Source of the DNA: Candidatus Saccharimonadota bacterium
GTDB lineage: Bacteria > Patescibacteriota > Saccharimonadia > Saccharimonadales > Saccharimonadaceae
Direction: 5' to 3'
NCBI GenBank assembly: GCA_003979185.1
Contig: RYWJ01000014.1
Span: 1-25,490 of the forward strand
DNA: 25,490 bases
Part shown: positions 1-7,532 of the stretch, in pieces
Position numbering within the stretch: position 1 is the first letter of the stretch
Layout: each line of letters starts with the position of its first letter
Translations under genes and position numbers: made by a program
Notes under the pieces: generated by a model
Told to the model about the DNA's origin: nothing
What the model saw: only the letters and a program-made list of their open reading frames with translations
Database searches by the model: none

Positions 1-71
1 GGAACGACTCTTAGCTTACTCTATACTAAAAGTAATAGAGTTTATTGTTGTTTGAATCCCCTATGCACAAA

Positions 72-207
72 ACAAAAAACGGCACCGCAGGGGTGTCTGA
101 AGCCTATTAACCGATAAGGGAAACCCTTCGTGTCGGTCCTACGGTACCGTTTTCAATACACGAAAGATACAAAAATATCCTTACCGTAATTAATAAACTT
201 CAGACAT
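72..207 (-). ncRNA. Small structured RNA, copy 1 of 3
   Basis: Not a family I recognise by name. In RNA sense (minus strand) the 5' end AATGTCTGAAG (208-198) pairs without mismatch with CTTCAGACACC (102-92). AACGGTACCGTAGG (151-138) pairs with CCTGCGGTGCCGTT (91-78), which runs into a T-tract at 79-74 and so forms an intrinsic terminator. The order is A1-B1-A2-B2, so the two helices cross: a pseudoknot or two exclusive folds. A small hairpin (CCGA..AAGGG/CCCTT..TCGG) lies between B1 and A2. The same helices occur with compensatory changes in copies at 16240-16376 and 25314-25460. No ORF is conserved. The 5' end is inferred from the promoter at 212-240. Confidence 0.8.
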
Positions 208-211
208 TCTT

Positions 212-240
212 ATTGTAACGATAATTATGAAGTTTGGCAA
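212..240 (-). promoter_or_regulatory. Promoter of small RNA copy 1
   Basis: TTGCCA at 240-235, a 17-nt spacer, TACAAT at 217-212; expected start near 205-208. All three RNA copies have a TTG-type -35 and a 17-nt spacer at the same place relative to the first helix. The -10 is flanked by an inverted repeat (AAACTTC / GAAGTTT). Confidence 0.7.
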
Positions 241-318
241 GGTTTTTATGAAAGAAATTACGCCTAAATAACCATAACAGAGATGAAAGAAAAACCACAA
301 AAACAGGGCATCCTTTCT

Positions 319-347
319 ATTGTAGCACAGAATGCTTAATTTGTCAA
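319..347 (-). promoter_or_regulatory. Strong promoter upstream of small RNA copy 1
   Basis: TTGACA (347-342), a 17-nt spacer ending CTGTGC, TACAAT (324-319). It belongs to the promoter family also seen at 7425, 11005, 11887 and 13749. The transcript would run about 105 nt before reaching the RNA's own promoter and holds no substantial ORF, so it may make a longer form of the RNA. Confidence 0.7.
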
Positions 348-566
348 TAGTAATTTGGCAAAAGTGGGGAATTAGGGAACTAAAGACGGAAACTTATAGG
401 GAATGTAAAAGAACACTGTCGTCAGCATATGCTTCGTTATCATGCGTTTGATTGAGATGAAGGTAAGGGAAACATAAAGGAGAACTAGAGGGAATTTATG
501 AATAATAAATATAGAAGCTAGACGGCTAGGTGGTTGGATGACGTACGATCAAGGCGTCGACCATGA
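348..566. other. Intergenic stretch without a recognisable gene
   Basis: No convincing CDS. A weak Shine-Dalgarno-like GGGA precedes an ATG at 498 that opens only 7 codons (MNNKYRS) before a stop. This could be the remains of the start of the FISUMP gene whose 3' end follows at 567-800. Short GGGAATT motifs recur here and near 1060 and 1437, but I see no ordered repeat. Confidence 0.4.
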
Positions 567-800
567 TGCAGGCTTCAAACTGACTTGAATTTAGTCCTCT
601 ACAACTTCCCTTATGCCGGGGGCGTCTACGCTAGCGCTCTTAACGGTGTCGGCTCATACGGCGTCTATTGGGCGCGTACTGTCAGCTCTAGTGATAGTCA
701 GGGCGTGTACAACCTGTTCGTCAATAGCTCCTATGTCAACCCAGCCGGCGTCGACAGCCGTTACCTCGGCTTCTCCGTACGCTGCGTCGCTACTACCTAA
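567..800 (+). pseudogene. FISUMP C-terminal cassette 1 (5'-truncated)
   Basis: The open frame after a TGA at 564 ends at TAA 798-800. It encodes the last part of a Fibrobacter-succinogenes-major-paralogous (FISUMP) domain: YNFPYAG, then GSYGVYWARTV, and the typical ending GFSVRCVATT. No plausible start or signal peptide lies in frame; only a TTG at 585 with no ribosome site. It is therefore a broken gene or a silent cassette. Against cassette 2 (1459-1674) I count by hand about 37 differences at codon positions 1 or 2 and 7 at position 3, whereas the last eight codons and the 28 bases after the stop are almost identical. That is diversification, not ordinary decay. The product, if expressed in a full gene, would be a surface lectin-like fold. 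Confidence 0.7.
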
Positions 801-801
801 A

Positions 802-829
802 TAGTATATGGGTTAAGGGTGGTGAGGGG
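802..829 (+). repeat. Conserved 3' flank of FISUMP cassette 1
   Basis: 28 bases starting TAGTATATGGG and ending GGTGAGGGG are identical to 1676-1703 after the other cassette. With the invariant end of the coding part (from TACGCTGCG) they form a shared block of more than 50 bp next to the variable part, a natural site for recombination or retrohoming initiation. Confidence 0.85.
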
Positions 830-1458
830 ATACAGGAATGCAGTATTAGACGAGCCCCTATAAAGGTTTGCGCCATTCAGTTAATACCATGTAGCTAACA
901 CGAGGTATGGAATACGCAAAAAAGAGCTTTGCAGGGGTATTATAGTTCTGTTTCAGTTCGGGTTTTGTTCGGTGCGGAGAGAAGCGTGTGAAACAAAGTA
1001 TATTATAACAGCCTATGAGTGGCCAGACTACTGCATGCTATTTGAATGAATAAGTTAGGGAAATAGGGAATTTGTGGAATTAAAAACGCCTAACAGAGGT
1101 GGGGTGCGGACACACCGTATTTTAGCTGGACGCAGCTATACATACCCCTAAACCACTAATATAATGTCGTAAAATCTGTATTGTGCGACATTAGGAATCT
1201 GGCCGAAAGACGAGTGTTTATACGTATGATCAAAGGATCATTTTTGTTCTTTCCTTTATTTTTCGATGACATTTATTGATGTTTTAGCATTTTGCGTGTA
1301 TGGGTAAAATAGTAACGATTTGCTGTTCATTGCGTAGTGTTAACTGGAGCCATTATTTGTTAATATAATGGAGTTATATAGGTGGGGTAAATACTATTGG
1401 TAGACACAGGCGGGAACGATAGAATGTGTAGCAATTTGGGGAATTGTAAAATCTATAG
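830..1458. other. Intergenic stretch with hairpins, no gene
   Basis: No supported CDS. An 8-bp perfect hairpin TAATGTCG/CGACATTA lies at 1162-1193. ATGATC/GATCAT followed by five T at 1226-1245 could be a weak plus-strand terminator. TTTGCG..CGCAAA arms (867-922) bracket further short stems. A -10-like TATAAT at about 1366 on the plus strand precedes a TTG at 1397 that opens a frame shifted by one relative to cassette 2. This may be a frameshifted 5' remnant of that gene. Confidence 0.4.
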
Positions 1459-1674
1459 TTCTCTGCTCCCTACAACTTCCCTTATGCCGGGTACGTCTAC
1501 AATAGCTCACTGGACTATGTTGGCTCCCTCGGCAGCTACTGGTCGCGTACTGTCTACTCTAGTAATAGTCAGAACGCATACCTCCTGGTCTTCTCTAGCT
1601 CCGCTGTCGACCCGGCCAACCGCCGCAACGGCCGTTACGACGGCTTCTCCATACGCTGCGTCGCTACTACCTAA
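1459..1674 (+). pseudogene. FISUMP C-terminal cassette 2 (5'-truncated)
   Basis: The open frame after TAG 1456-1458 ends at TAA 1672-1674. It reads SAPYNFPYAGYVYNSS, then GSYWSRTV, and ends GFSIRCVATT, which is a FISUMP-domain C-terminus. No start codon is in frame. Differences from cassette 1 cluster in NNC/NNT codons (for example GGC to TAC, GCT to AAT, GGC to AAC, AAC to CTC, CTC to GAC). In about 28 of 44 differing sites exactly one copy carries A. One codon is gained or lost near the end. A frameshifted upstream frame from TTG 1397 could be the former N-terminal side. Pseudogene, silent donor cassette and diversity-generating-retroelement variable region are all compatible. Confidence 0.7.
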
Positions 1675-1675
1675 G

Positions 1676-1703
1676 TAGTATATGGGTTAAGGGTGGTGAG
1701 GGG
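1676..1703 (+). repeat. Conserved 3' flank of FISUMP cassette 2
   Basis: Second copy of the 28-bp block at 802-829. Identity stops abruptly after GAGGGG. Confidence 0.85.
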
Positions 1704-1711
1704 GTTTCTTC

Positions 1712-1825
1712 CCAACTCCCATTACTTCCGATAGACTAAAAGAGCATTGAAGCTTCAATGCGAGGAATGAACGACCCTGTGAAGACAGGCGTCGGAATGG
1801 GTCTATCCGGAAGAATAGGAGTTGG
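1712..1825. other. Three-way-junction-like structured element
   Basis: CCAACTCC (1712-1719) pairs with GGAGTTGG (1818-1825); CTTCCG (1725-1730) with CGGAAG (1808-1813); ATAGAC (1731-1736) with GTCTAT (1801-1806). This long closing stem encloses two hairpins: the perfect palindrome GCATTGAAGCTTCAATGC (1744-1761) and CGACCCTGT-GAAG-ACAGGCGTCG (1772-1794). No T-tract follows on either strand and I cannot match it to 5S, SRP, RNase P or tmRNA. It could be a structured RNA, the 3' UTR of the minus-strand ATPase gene, or the end of a mobile element. Strand unknown. Confidence 0.6.
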
Positions 1826-1904
1826 AGAAACACAACACTCATAGTTATATAGCTCACGTGGACACCGCAAGCTTTAGGGATATGGCTGGTGTGATATGGA
1901 AACT

Positions 1905-4900
1905 TTAGTGTTGAACTGTGAAGTCTGTGTCGTTTTGATAAGTATCTTCATAGCGCTCGGCTGGTTGTTGGGCCGGACCAGCTGCCGATAGGGCTACTTT
2001 ACCAGTAGATTTAAGCTTTGGGTTAGCAACTTTACCAGCGAACTTTGCCTCTGCACGTTTTGCTATTTCCCTAGCTTGATTTTGACCATTTGGTGATTTG
2101 GATGGTGTTTTGCGGCTATTTTGCTTACGATTTTCGCTCCTAGGGCTATTTTTAGGCTCTTTATGGGTTTTTTGATGATTATCTAGACCACTCTGCGGTT
2201 GAGAATTGCGAGGGGCTTCTGGCGCATTCTGGCGCGTAGTCTGGGTTGCAATAGGGGTGGAAGTGATATTACTTAATTCCCCGCCAGCCAGAGTATTATT
2301 ATGTTCGGAATTTGTTCGGGTAGATTGCTGGGTTTCACGCTCTTTGATCAGACTGCCGAGATCTTTGAGGCTTGGTCGATCCTTACCCTCGGCACTATTC
2401 GGAGACAGTTTCATTTTACGAAAATCGCTTTGTGGGGTAGGCACATACTGAAAATTAGCACGTCCAGAAGACTTATGTTCGGCATTTGTTCGGTTTTCTC
2501 TTGATTCCCCGTTCGCTGCACCTGCTGCCCCGCCTTTAGTTGTGTAGCTATTGCTGATTTGTTCATTGACAAGACGTCCACTGTCAGAAAGTTCTTTTTT
2601 ATATTTTTCTGACTGTTCGATGGTTTCGCGAATTTCGGCTTCGACTTCGGCGCGATTGCGAGCATAGCCTCGACGGGAACTCTCGACAATCTTATCAAAG
2701 TTATCCTGTGGAGTTTTTGGTAGGGAGAGGGTAGTAGCAGAGAAAGCCGGTACTTTCTCACCGTTAATAATCATCGAGATTACAAAGTGACGGTTGTTCA
2801 TCTGGATAAGGTCGGATTGATCGAAGGTTGGTTCAAATTGCTTAGAAAGGATTGGCGCATCGTCAGCTGAAACGCGGAAAGAAATGGTTGTACCAACGTT
2901 ACCAAATACTGCGTCGCGCACTGAGTCAGTCATCTGGGAAATATATTGGTTCGCAACAGTGAGGTTGAGACCGTACTTGCGAGCCTCAGAAAGAATGACT
3001 GCGAAAGAATCGGTAGCGAAGTTTTGGAACTCATCTACGTAGAGATAGAATGGGCGACGATCGGCAGCATCAGGAATATCAGAGCGTGACATAGCGGCGA
3101 GCTGAACTTTTGTCACTAAGAAAGCCCCAAGGATACCAGCGTTATCTTCACCGATTAAGCCTTTTGAAAGGTTGACGACGAGAATTTTACCTTCATCCAT
3201 GATCTTGCGTACGTCAAAACTCGACTTTGACTGACCAATAATATTACGAATGATCGGGTTGGCCGTAAAAGCACCCACCTTGTTTAACACCGGAGCAATA
3301 CTTTCATTGACTTGTTTTTCGTTCCACTGGCCAAACTCATGTTTCCAGAATTGCAAGACGGTCACATCAGTACAATAATCCAGCGTTTCTTTACGAAAAT
3401 CTTTATCCGTCAACATTCGCGAAATATCTAGTAGGGTTGTTTCTGGTCGATCAAGCAGGGCGAGCAAAGTATAACGCAAAATATGTTCCAAACGTGGACC
3501 CCAAGATTCGCCAAACATACGCTTCAGTACGCCGATCACTTCCGAACAAACATTTGGCTTGCGAGCTGGATCACTTAATTCTAGCGGGTTGAAAGCCACT
3601 GGATAGGCAGTGTCAGCAGGGTTGAAATAGATCACTTCGTTGATGCGTGATTCTGGTACGAAACGCAAATTATTGATGGCAAAATCACCGTGCGGATCAA
3701 TAATACAATAGCCTTGGTTATAGAATACGTCCGAAAGTGCAAATAGCTCCAACATACCAGATTTACCAGCACCAGTCTGACCAATGATATATACGTGGCG
3801 TGAGCGATCTCGGCGTAGCATCCCGAATTGATGATTAATACCGCGAAAATTCGTCAAGCCGAAAGCTGAGACATTTTCATCATGGGCGGGATTGCCAGTG
3901 ATAAGCGGTAAGGTAGATGGCGGCTCGGCGGTTTTGGAGGTGGCCCAAACGATATTTGGAGTTTCTACGGAAGTGTGTGGTAAATGGTAGACCGAAGCTA
4001 ACTCAGAAATATTTAAAATAAAACCATGATCAGCAAACTGACGCAACTTATATTTATCGAGGTCTTCAGCTTTAAAACTGCCATTAGTCAACTTAAAGCC
4101 GTTTAGATTGGTGGAATTATACTGTTTGAAAGTACCGACCAAAGCTTGCATGTTGAGCTTGGCATTGATCTGATCTTGACCGATGTAGGCTAGACGGATC
4201 TTGACTTCGTAGCCTAGTTTTGTGGCTTTCTCTTCGGCTTTAGAGATACGTGTCTTGTCGCGCTCGGAGAGTTCTGGGGCAGCAGCTTTGTCACCGCCTT
4301 CTGGTGGACGGAAAAACGCGCCAAAAGCTTGACCGACCCAGACCCAGTCAATAATACCGCCCTTTTTGCCGGCTTTGACCTTTTTAACCCATTTATCAGT
4401 GACTTCTTTATGCCAGTCGTCAGGGATTGGGCGAGTTAAGATTTGTACCCAAAGCTCTTCTGAAGCATCTGGATTGAGCTTCGCGAGTGTACCAGTAATA
4501 CCAGCTAGTGGATCGACTTCAAAATTATCGAAAGTCTTGATCGGCAAAGCTTCATTCTCTGTCAAAGTAATCTCAGCTGAGTAGGTCACTGGATAGTTGG
4601 CGCGTGCATCACTGTAGTCTTCGTTCATTTTGTAAATCTGTACAGTTGGGTATTGCGCATAGATTTGCCCTTCAACGAAACTCTGTAAAATTTTTGGTAC
4701 CCAGACATAGAAACGAATTTGGCCGCTCGTAGAGGCAATCTCGAAGCTCAGGTGTTCTTGGACGCCGCCAGAGTTCTTTAGTTCTTCGGCATCACGCAAG
4801 ATACCATGCAGACTTGCAAAAAGTTGTTCTGCTGCTAGCTCTTTTTTGTCGTTAGTACGAGGAATTTCCAGCATGAGTAAGACCGAATCAACGTTCAGAA

Positions 4901-5012
4901 CTTTGAGCTGATTTAGCTTTTTATAGTTACGGTAGCTCAAGAAACCCAGCACTCCAACGACTGGAATCCAAACAAAAGGTTGCAAAATAAAACTAATAAT
5001 TTGCGCAAGCAT
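1905..5012 (-). CDS. Type IV secretion/conjugation coupling-type ATPase (VirD4/TraG/TraD-like)
   Basis: This 1035-aa protein has an N-terminal membrane segment (about residues 5-26), an alpha/beta region to about 400, and a P-loop ATPase core. Walker A GQTGAGKS is at 411-418, the following strand CIIDPHGD at 436-443, Walker B FYLYVDEF at 655-662, and a TraM-recognition-like segment (SEARKYGLNLTVANQY) at 675-690. The tail from about 800 is hydrophilic, rich in N, Q, S, K and E, and probably disordered. Family knowledge: such ATPases power DNA or protein transfer, and large versions are common in Saccharibacteria. Start: ATG 5012, with TATAAT ending 9 nt upstream, so the mRNA would be nearly leaderless. 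No other secretion gene lies in the window, so substrate and partners cannot be read. VirB4-type assembly ATPase is the main alternative. Confidence 0.85.
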   Translation of the reverse strand: MLAQIISFILQPFVWIPVVGVLGFLSYRNYKKLNQLKVLNVDSVLLMLEIPRTNDKKELAAEQLFASLHGILRDAEELKNSGGVQEHLSFEIASTSGQIRFYVWVPKILQSFVEGQIYAQYPTVQIYKMNEDYSDARANYPVTYSAEITLTENEALPIKTFDNFEVDPLAGITGTLAKLNPDASEELWVQILTRPIPDDWHKEVTDKWVKKVKAGKKGGIIDWVWVGQAFGAFFRPPEGGDKAAAPELSERDKTRISKAEEKATKLGYEVKIRLAYIGQDQINAKLNMQALVGTFKQYNSTNLNGFKLTNGSFKAEDLDKYKLRQFADHGFILNISELASVYHLPHTSVETPNIVWATSKTAEPPSTLPLITGNPAHDENVSAFGLTNFRGINHQFGMLRRDRSRHVYIIGQTGAGKSGMLELFALSDVFYNQGYCIIDPHGDFAINNLRFVPESRINEVIYFNPADTAYPVAFNPLELSDPARKPNVCSEVIGVLKRMFGESWGPRLEHILRYTLLALLDRPETTLLDISRMLTDKDFRKETLDYCTDVTVLQFWKHEFGQWNEKQVNESIAPVLNKVGAFTANPIIRNIIGQSKSSFDVRKIMDEGKILVVNLSKGLIGEDNAGILGAFLVTKVQLAAMSRSDIPDAADRRPFYLYVDEFQNFATDSFAVILSEARKYGLNLTVANQYISQMTDSVRDAVFGNVGTTISFRVSADDAPILSKQFEPTFDQSDLIQMNNRHFVISMIINGEKVPAFSATTLSLPKTPQDNFDKIVESSRRGYARNRAEVEAEIRETIEQSEKYKKELSDSGRLVNEQISNSYTTKGGAAGAANGESRENRTNAEHKSSGRANFQYVPTPQSDFRKMKLSPNSAEGKDRPSLKDLGSLIKERETQQSTRTNSEHNNTLAGGELSNITSTPIATQTTRQNAPEAPRNSQPQSGLDNHQKTHKEPKNSPRSENRKQNSRKTPSKSPNGQNQAREIAKRAEAKFAGKVANPKLKSTGKVALSAAGPAQQPAERYEDTYQNDTDFTVQH

Positions 5013-5021
5013 GATAACTTT

Positions 5022-5027
5022 ATTATA
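5022..5027 (-). promoter_or_regulatory. -10 box of the secretion ATPase gene
   Basis: TATAAT ends 9 nt before the ATG and no Shine-Dalgarno fits between them. It is one of nine genes here with this compact arrangement. Confidence 0.55.
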
Positions 5028-5092
5028 ACACAGTTATGGTTGACTGAGAATAGCTTAGATTAGATGGTTTTTATGTAATGATTAAGTGATTT

Positions 5093-6130
5093 TTACTGGG
5101 CTTCTGCAAGTTTGTAGGAGTCTTTGTCAACTTTGGCGAAGAGCTCCTTATTCTGAAGATTGAGTAGAACGGTAGTTTCCTTAACTTTGCGAGCACGCAA
5201 AACTCGCTTGACGATCTCCTCGCGAGTGAGAGGCTCACCAGCATCTTGCAAGATCTTAGTAATAATGTCAGCGACTGTGCCACGAGCATAGCCCCAAGAA
5301 CTCAAAGCGTAGATGCCACGACCGATCAGGACAAAGCGTGGATCCTTGATGAGCTCATTATGAATTGCCTGAATTGTGACATTCTTACGACGAAAATCCG
5401 AAGCAGAAATCGCCTTAGCGATGTCAGAGAAGTGCATCGGCTCTTTCTTCGCTTCCAATACAACAAAAATCTTGTCACGAATATTACGAGGATTGACAGT
5501 TGGCCACTTGGTCAAACCCCAAACGCCGTTCAACGAAGCAAGTTGTTTAGAGATTGACGCGATTGCCTTAATATAGCTTGGATGCTCATAATCTAAAACA
5601 TTGTCAAGTTGCTCAATAGTCATTGGTGTCTTATTTTTCTTGATGACATCTACGACTTCGTCGACTTTTTCGTGAATTGCGGCAACATCACCGTAGTCAG
5701 CGATGCCAATGGCTGAATAATAGCTATCATTCTCATCAATTGAAGTCAAAACGTGTGAGATCGCGCTAATAAAAACCAGCTTAGCCCGTTCGCTAGCTGT
5801 TGCTTTGCGACCATAAATTTGCTCTGCTAAGTCAGTAGTACGTGCTACGCGGCCAAGCTCGGTAAGATTGCGAATGATGAGCTTCTCGGCGGCTGGAAGC
5901 TCTGTGATTTGCCCCTCTTCAGCACCAATGCGCAAACGTACTAAGATCGCCTTCTCAAGTTGGCGTACGCGCTCGCGTGTAATATTTAGCAATTCGCCAA
6001 TTTGCTCCAGAGTTTCTCGCTGGCCAGTCAAGCCGAAGCGTCGCGAAATAATCTCACGTTCTCGGTCTTGCTCAATAATATTTAAGCTACCCGAAATGGC
6101 GTTTTCTATGGTGCTGGAGTTCTGATCCAT
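5093..6130 (-). CDS. Sigma-70 region 4 / HARE-HTH domain protein
   Basis: 345 aa. Residues about 20-65 look like sigma-70 region 4 (REIISRRFGL, then a helix-turn-helix with LEQIGELLNITRERVRQLE). Residues about 215-281 fit a HARE-HTH winged-helix domain as in RNA polymerase delta subunits (HFSDIAKAI, GRGIYALSSWGY). A further winged-helix-like segment follows at 285-340. Region 2, which binds the -10 element, is absent, so it is not a complete sigma factor. A role as an RNA-polymerase-associated regulator is inferred. I chose ATG 6130 because AAGGGA sits 7 nt upstream; an upstream in-frame TTG (6151) has no ribosome site. The gene has its own promoter at 6178-6206 and ends 80 bp before the secretion ATPase start. 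Confidence 0.8.
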   Translation of the reverse strand: MDQNSSTIENAISGSLNIIEQDREREIISRRFGLTGQRETLEQIGELLNITRERVRQLEKAILVRLRIGAEEGQITELPAAEKLIIRNLTELGRVARTTDLAEQIYGRKATASERAKLVFISAISHVLTSIDENDSYYSAIGIADYGDVAAIHEKVDEVVDVIKKNKTPMTIEQLDNVLDYEHPSYIKAIASISKQLASLNGVWGLTKWPTVNPRNIRDKIFVVLEAKKEPMHFSDIAKAISASDFRRKNVTIQAIHNELIKDPRFVLIGRGIYALSSWGYARGTVADIITKILQDAGEPLTREEIVKRVLRARKVKETTVLLNLQNKELFAKVDKDSYKLAEAQ

Positions 6131-6177
6131 CAGGTTCCCTTCGTTGAACAATAAATTTAATATTATAAACTTGCTTT

Positions 6178-6206
6178 ATAATAGCATGATTTAATATACA
6201 TGTCAA
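6178..6206 (-). promoter_or_regulatory. Promoter of the sigma4/HARE gene
   Basis: TTGACA (6206-6201), a 17-nt spacer ending ATGC, TATTAT (6183-6178). The 5' UTR is about 40 nt. A second TATAAT-like box at 6250-6255 upstream lacks a convincing -35. Confidence 0.75.
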
Positions 6207-6410
6207 TAGATAAAATCGACTTTTTGTGATTTTCCTGACTTTCTATGTTTATTATAGCACTTTTTAAGTAATTTTATGTAATTTTAGCAAATTTTATTGC
6301 CAAATTGTCATATAACTTTAATAACATGAGCGAAAATAAGCCATAGATTTATGTACAAGGGATAATCCCCCTTGTTTTAGGAGTTGCGATGCAATAATCT
6401 TGACAAAGGA

Positions 6411-6436
6411 AAAGCCCGACTCGTGAGAGTCGGGCT
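6411..6436 (-). terminator. Intrinsic terminator of the unknown gene at 6591-7310
   Basis: AGCCCGACTC (6436-6427), loop TCAC, GAGTCGGGCT (6422-6413), then TTT. A perfect 10-bp stem. It lies 155 nt past the stop codon, so the transcript has a long 3' UTR (6437-6590) in which I see no gene. Confidence 0.8.
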
Positions 6437-6590
6437 GGGAGTATGCTTTTGTGCTATAGAACTTAGAATGGGTTTTGCGCTTCGCTTGAGATGCTATGCT
6501 AAACAACTATTCCTTTTCGCTAATGGCACGCCGATAGTCCTCAAGGGAGATAACGAAACTGGTTTCATCTTCCGAAGTGGGAGTCATGCG

Positions 6591-7310
6591 CTAAATCGTC
6601 GTTGCGAAAGGCGTATTGTCCCAGAGGTGTTGTTTGAAGCGCTCAAATCCCAGCTCCGCCAGCTCCTCCAAGGCATCCTTGATGACCTGTCGATACTCGT
6701 AGAGCAGAGCTCTCGGATGACTGCATTCCCGGAAGTAACGGTCGTTGATGCCGGGGTTGTCACGCAGGATGTCCAGACGGATCAACTCCGCCATCATGTT
6801 GATATCATTGGAGAAGATCGGGAAGCAGGGCGGCTCGTCGTAGACGCGTACCAGCACGTAGTGTCGCTTCTCGGCTTCGTCCTCCAGCCGGTCGAATGCT
6901 TTGGGGTACAGGAAAGCGCCAGTTTGGCGATGTTGGTAAATCCGAGCTTCCCACGGATGATGCTCCGTGGTGGGTTCTCCGCTCACGGGGTCCAGTTCCT
7001 GACCGTCGCTGTCGATATCGGCGCAGTCAAAGATCATCCCGTGGAAGTTGCCACAGTCCAGGAAAGCGGCGTACTGCTCAAGGAGCTCACGGTTTTTCAG
7101 GCGCTGGCATTGAGTACGCATGTGGTTGCTCTGAAGGAGCTGCCCGTACACCCAGTGCTGCTGGTCAATCGGATTGCTGGAGAGGCAGGGGTTTTGGCAG
7201 TAGATGCGAGCTGCAGCAAGGAAACCCTCCATAAAGCCTTTCAGATCCATGTCGTCGCCGACGAAGTAAGCCTTGCGGAAGTAGTCGAGATAGTCGGGAT
7301 GGTTATTCAT
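6591..7310 (-). CDS. Hypothetical protein, 239 aa
   Basis: Not recognised. A soluble, acidic protein with several Cys and His (YCQNPCLS, CADIDSDG, PPCFPIF, CSHP), no signal peptide and no membrane segment. Start: ATG 7308-7310 is preceded by GGAGA at good spacing; the longer frame upstream would read through the 5' UTR and promoter and is rejected. It is a self-contained unit: promoter 7425-7453, 5' UTR of about 108 nt (with a small AACTG/CAGTT hairpin at 7402-7416), gene, terminator 6411-6436. Codons are clearly richer in G and C than in the flanking topA and sigma4/HARE genes, which suggests later acquisition. Function unknown. Confidence 0.75.
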   Translation of the reverse strand: MNNHPDYLDYFRKAYFVGDDMDLKGFMEGFLAAARIYCQNPCLSSNPIDQQHWVYGQLLQSNHMRTQCQRLKNRELLEQYAAFLDCGNFHGMIFDCADIDSDGQELDPVSGEPTTEHHPWEARIYQHRQTGAFLYPKAFDRLEDEAEKRHYVLVRVYDEPPCFPIFSNDINMMAELIRLDILRDNPGINDRYFRECSHPRALLYEYRQVIKDALEELAELGFERFKQHLWDNTPFATTI

Positions 7311-7424
7311 TTTAGTTCTCCTTTTATTGTAGTTTTGCCAGCCTGAACTCAAGCGGGCAATTTCTACAATAAAAGTAGTACAAAAGCATGACAAAGAACC
7401 TAACTGTTTTTCAGTTATAATTCC

Positions 7425-7453
7425 ATTATAGCACACATGTCTAAAAAAGTCAA
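7425..7453 (-). promoter_or_regulatory. Promoter of the unknown gene at 6591-7310
   Basis: TTGACT (7453-7448), a 17-nt spacer ending TGTGC, TATAAT (7430-7425) followed by GGAA. Member of the shared accessory-gene promoter family. Confidence 0.85.
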
Positions 7454-7532
7454 TAACTTTATGCTTTTTGGTCATCAAAAACAACTATTACACAATATTT
7501 TGCCCATTGAGGTATGATGGAGAATATTAAAG

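Noticed and set aside
6353..6377. ACAAGGG..CCCTTGT stem followed by TTTT on the plus strand
   Set aside because: It looks like a terminator, but no plus-strand gene or clear promoter precedes it; only a 6-codon frame (MSENKP) at 6326. Too little to call.
6384..7346. 320-codon plus-strand frame opposite the unknown 239-aa gene
   Set aside because: The minus-strand gene has promoter, ribosome site and terminator; this frame has none and is a shadow caused by G+C-rich codons.
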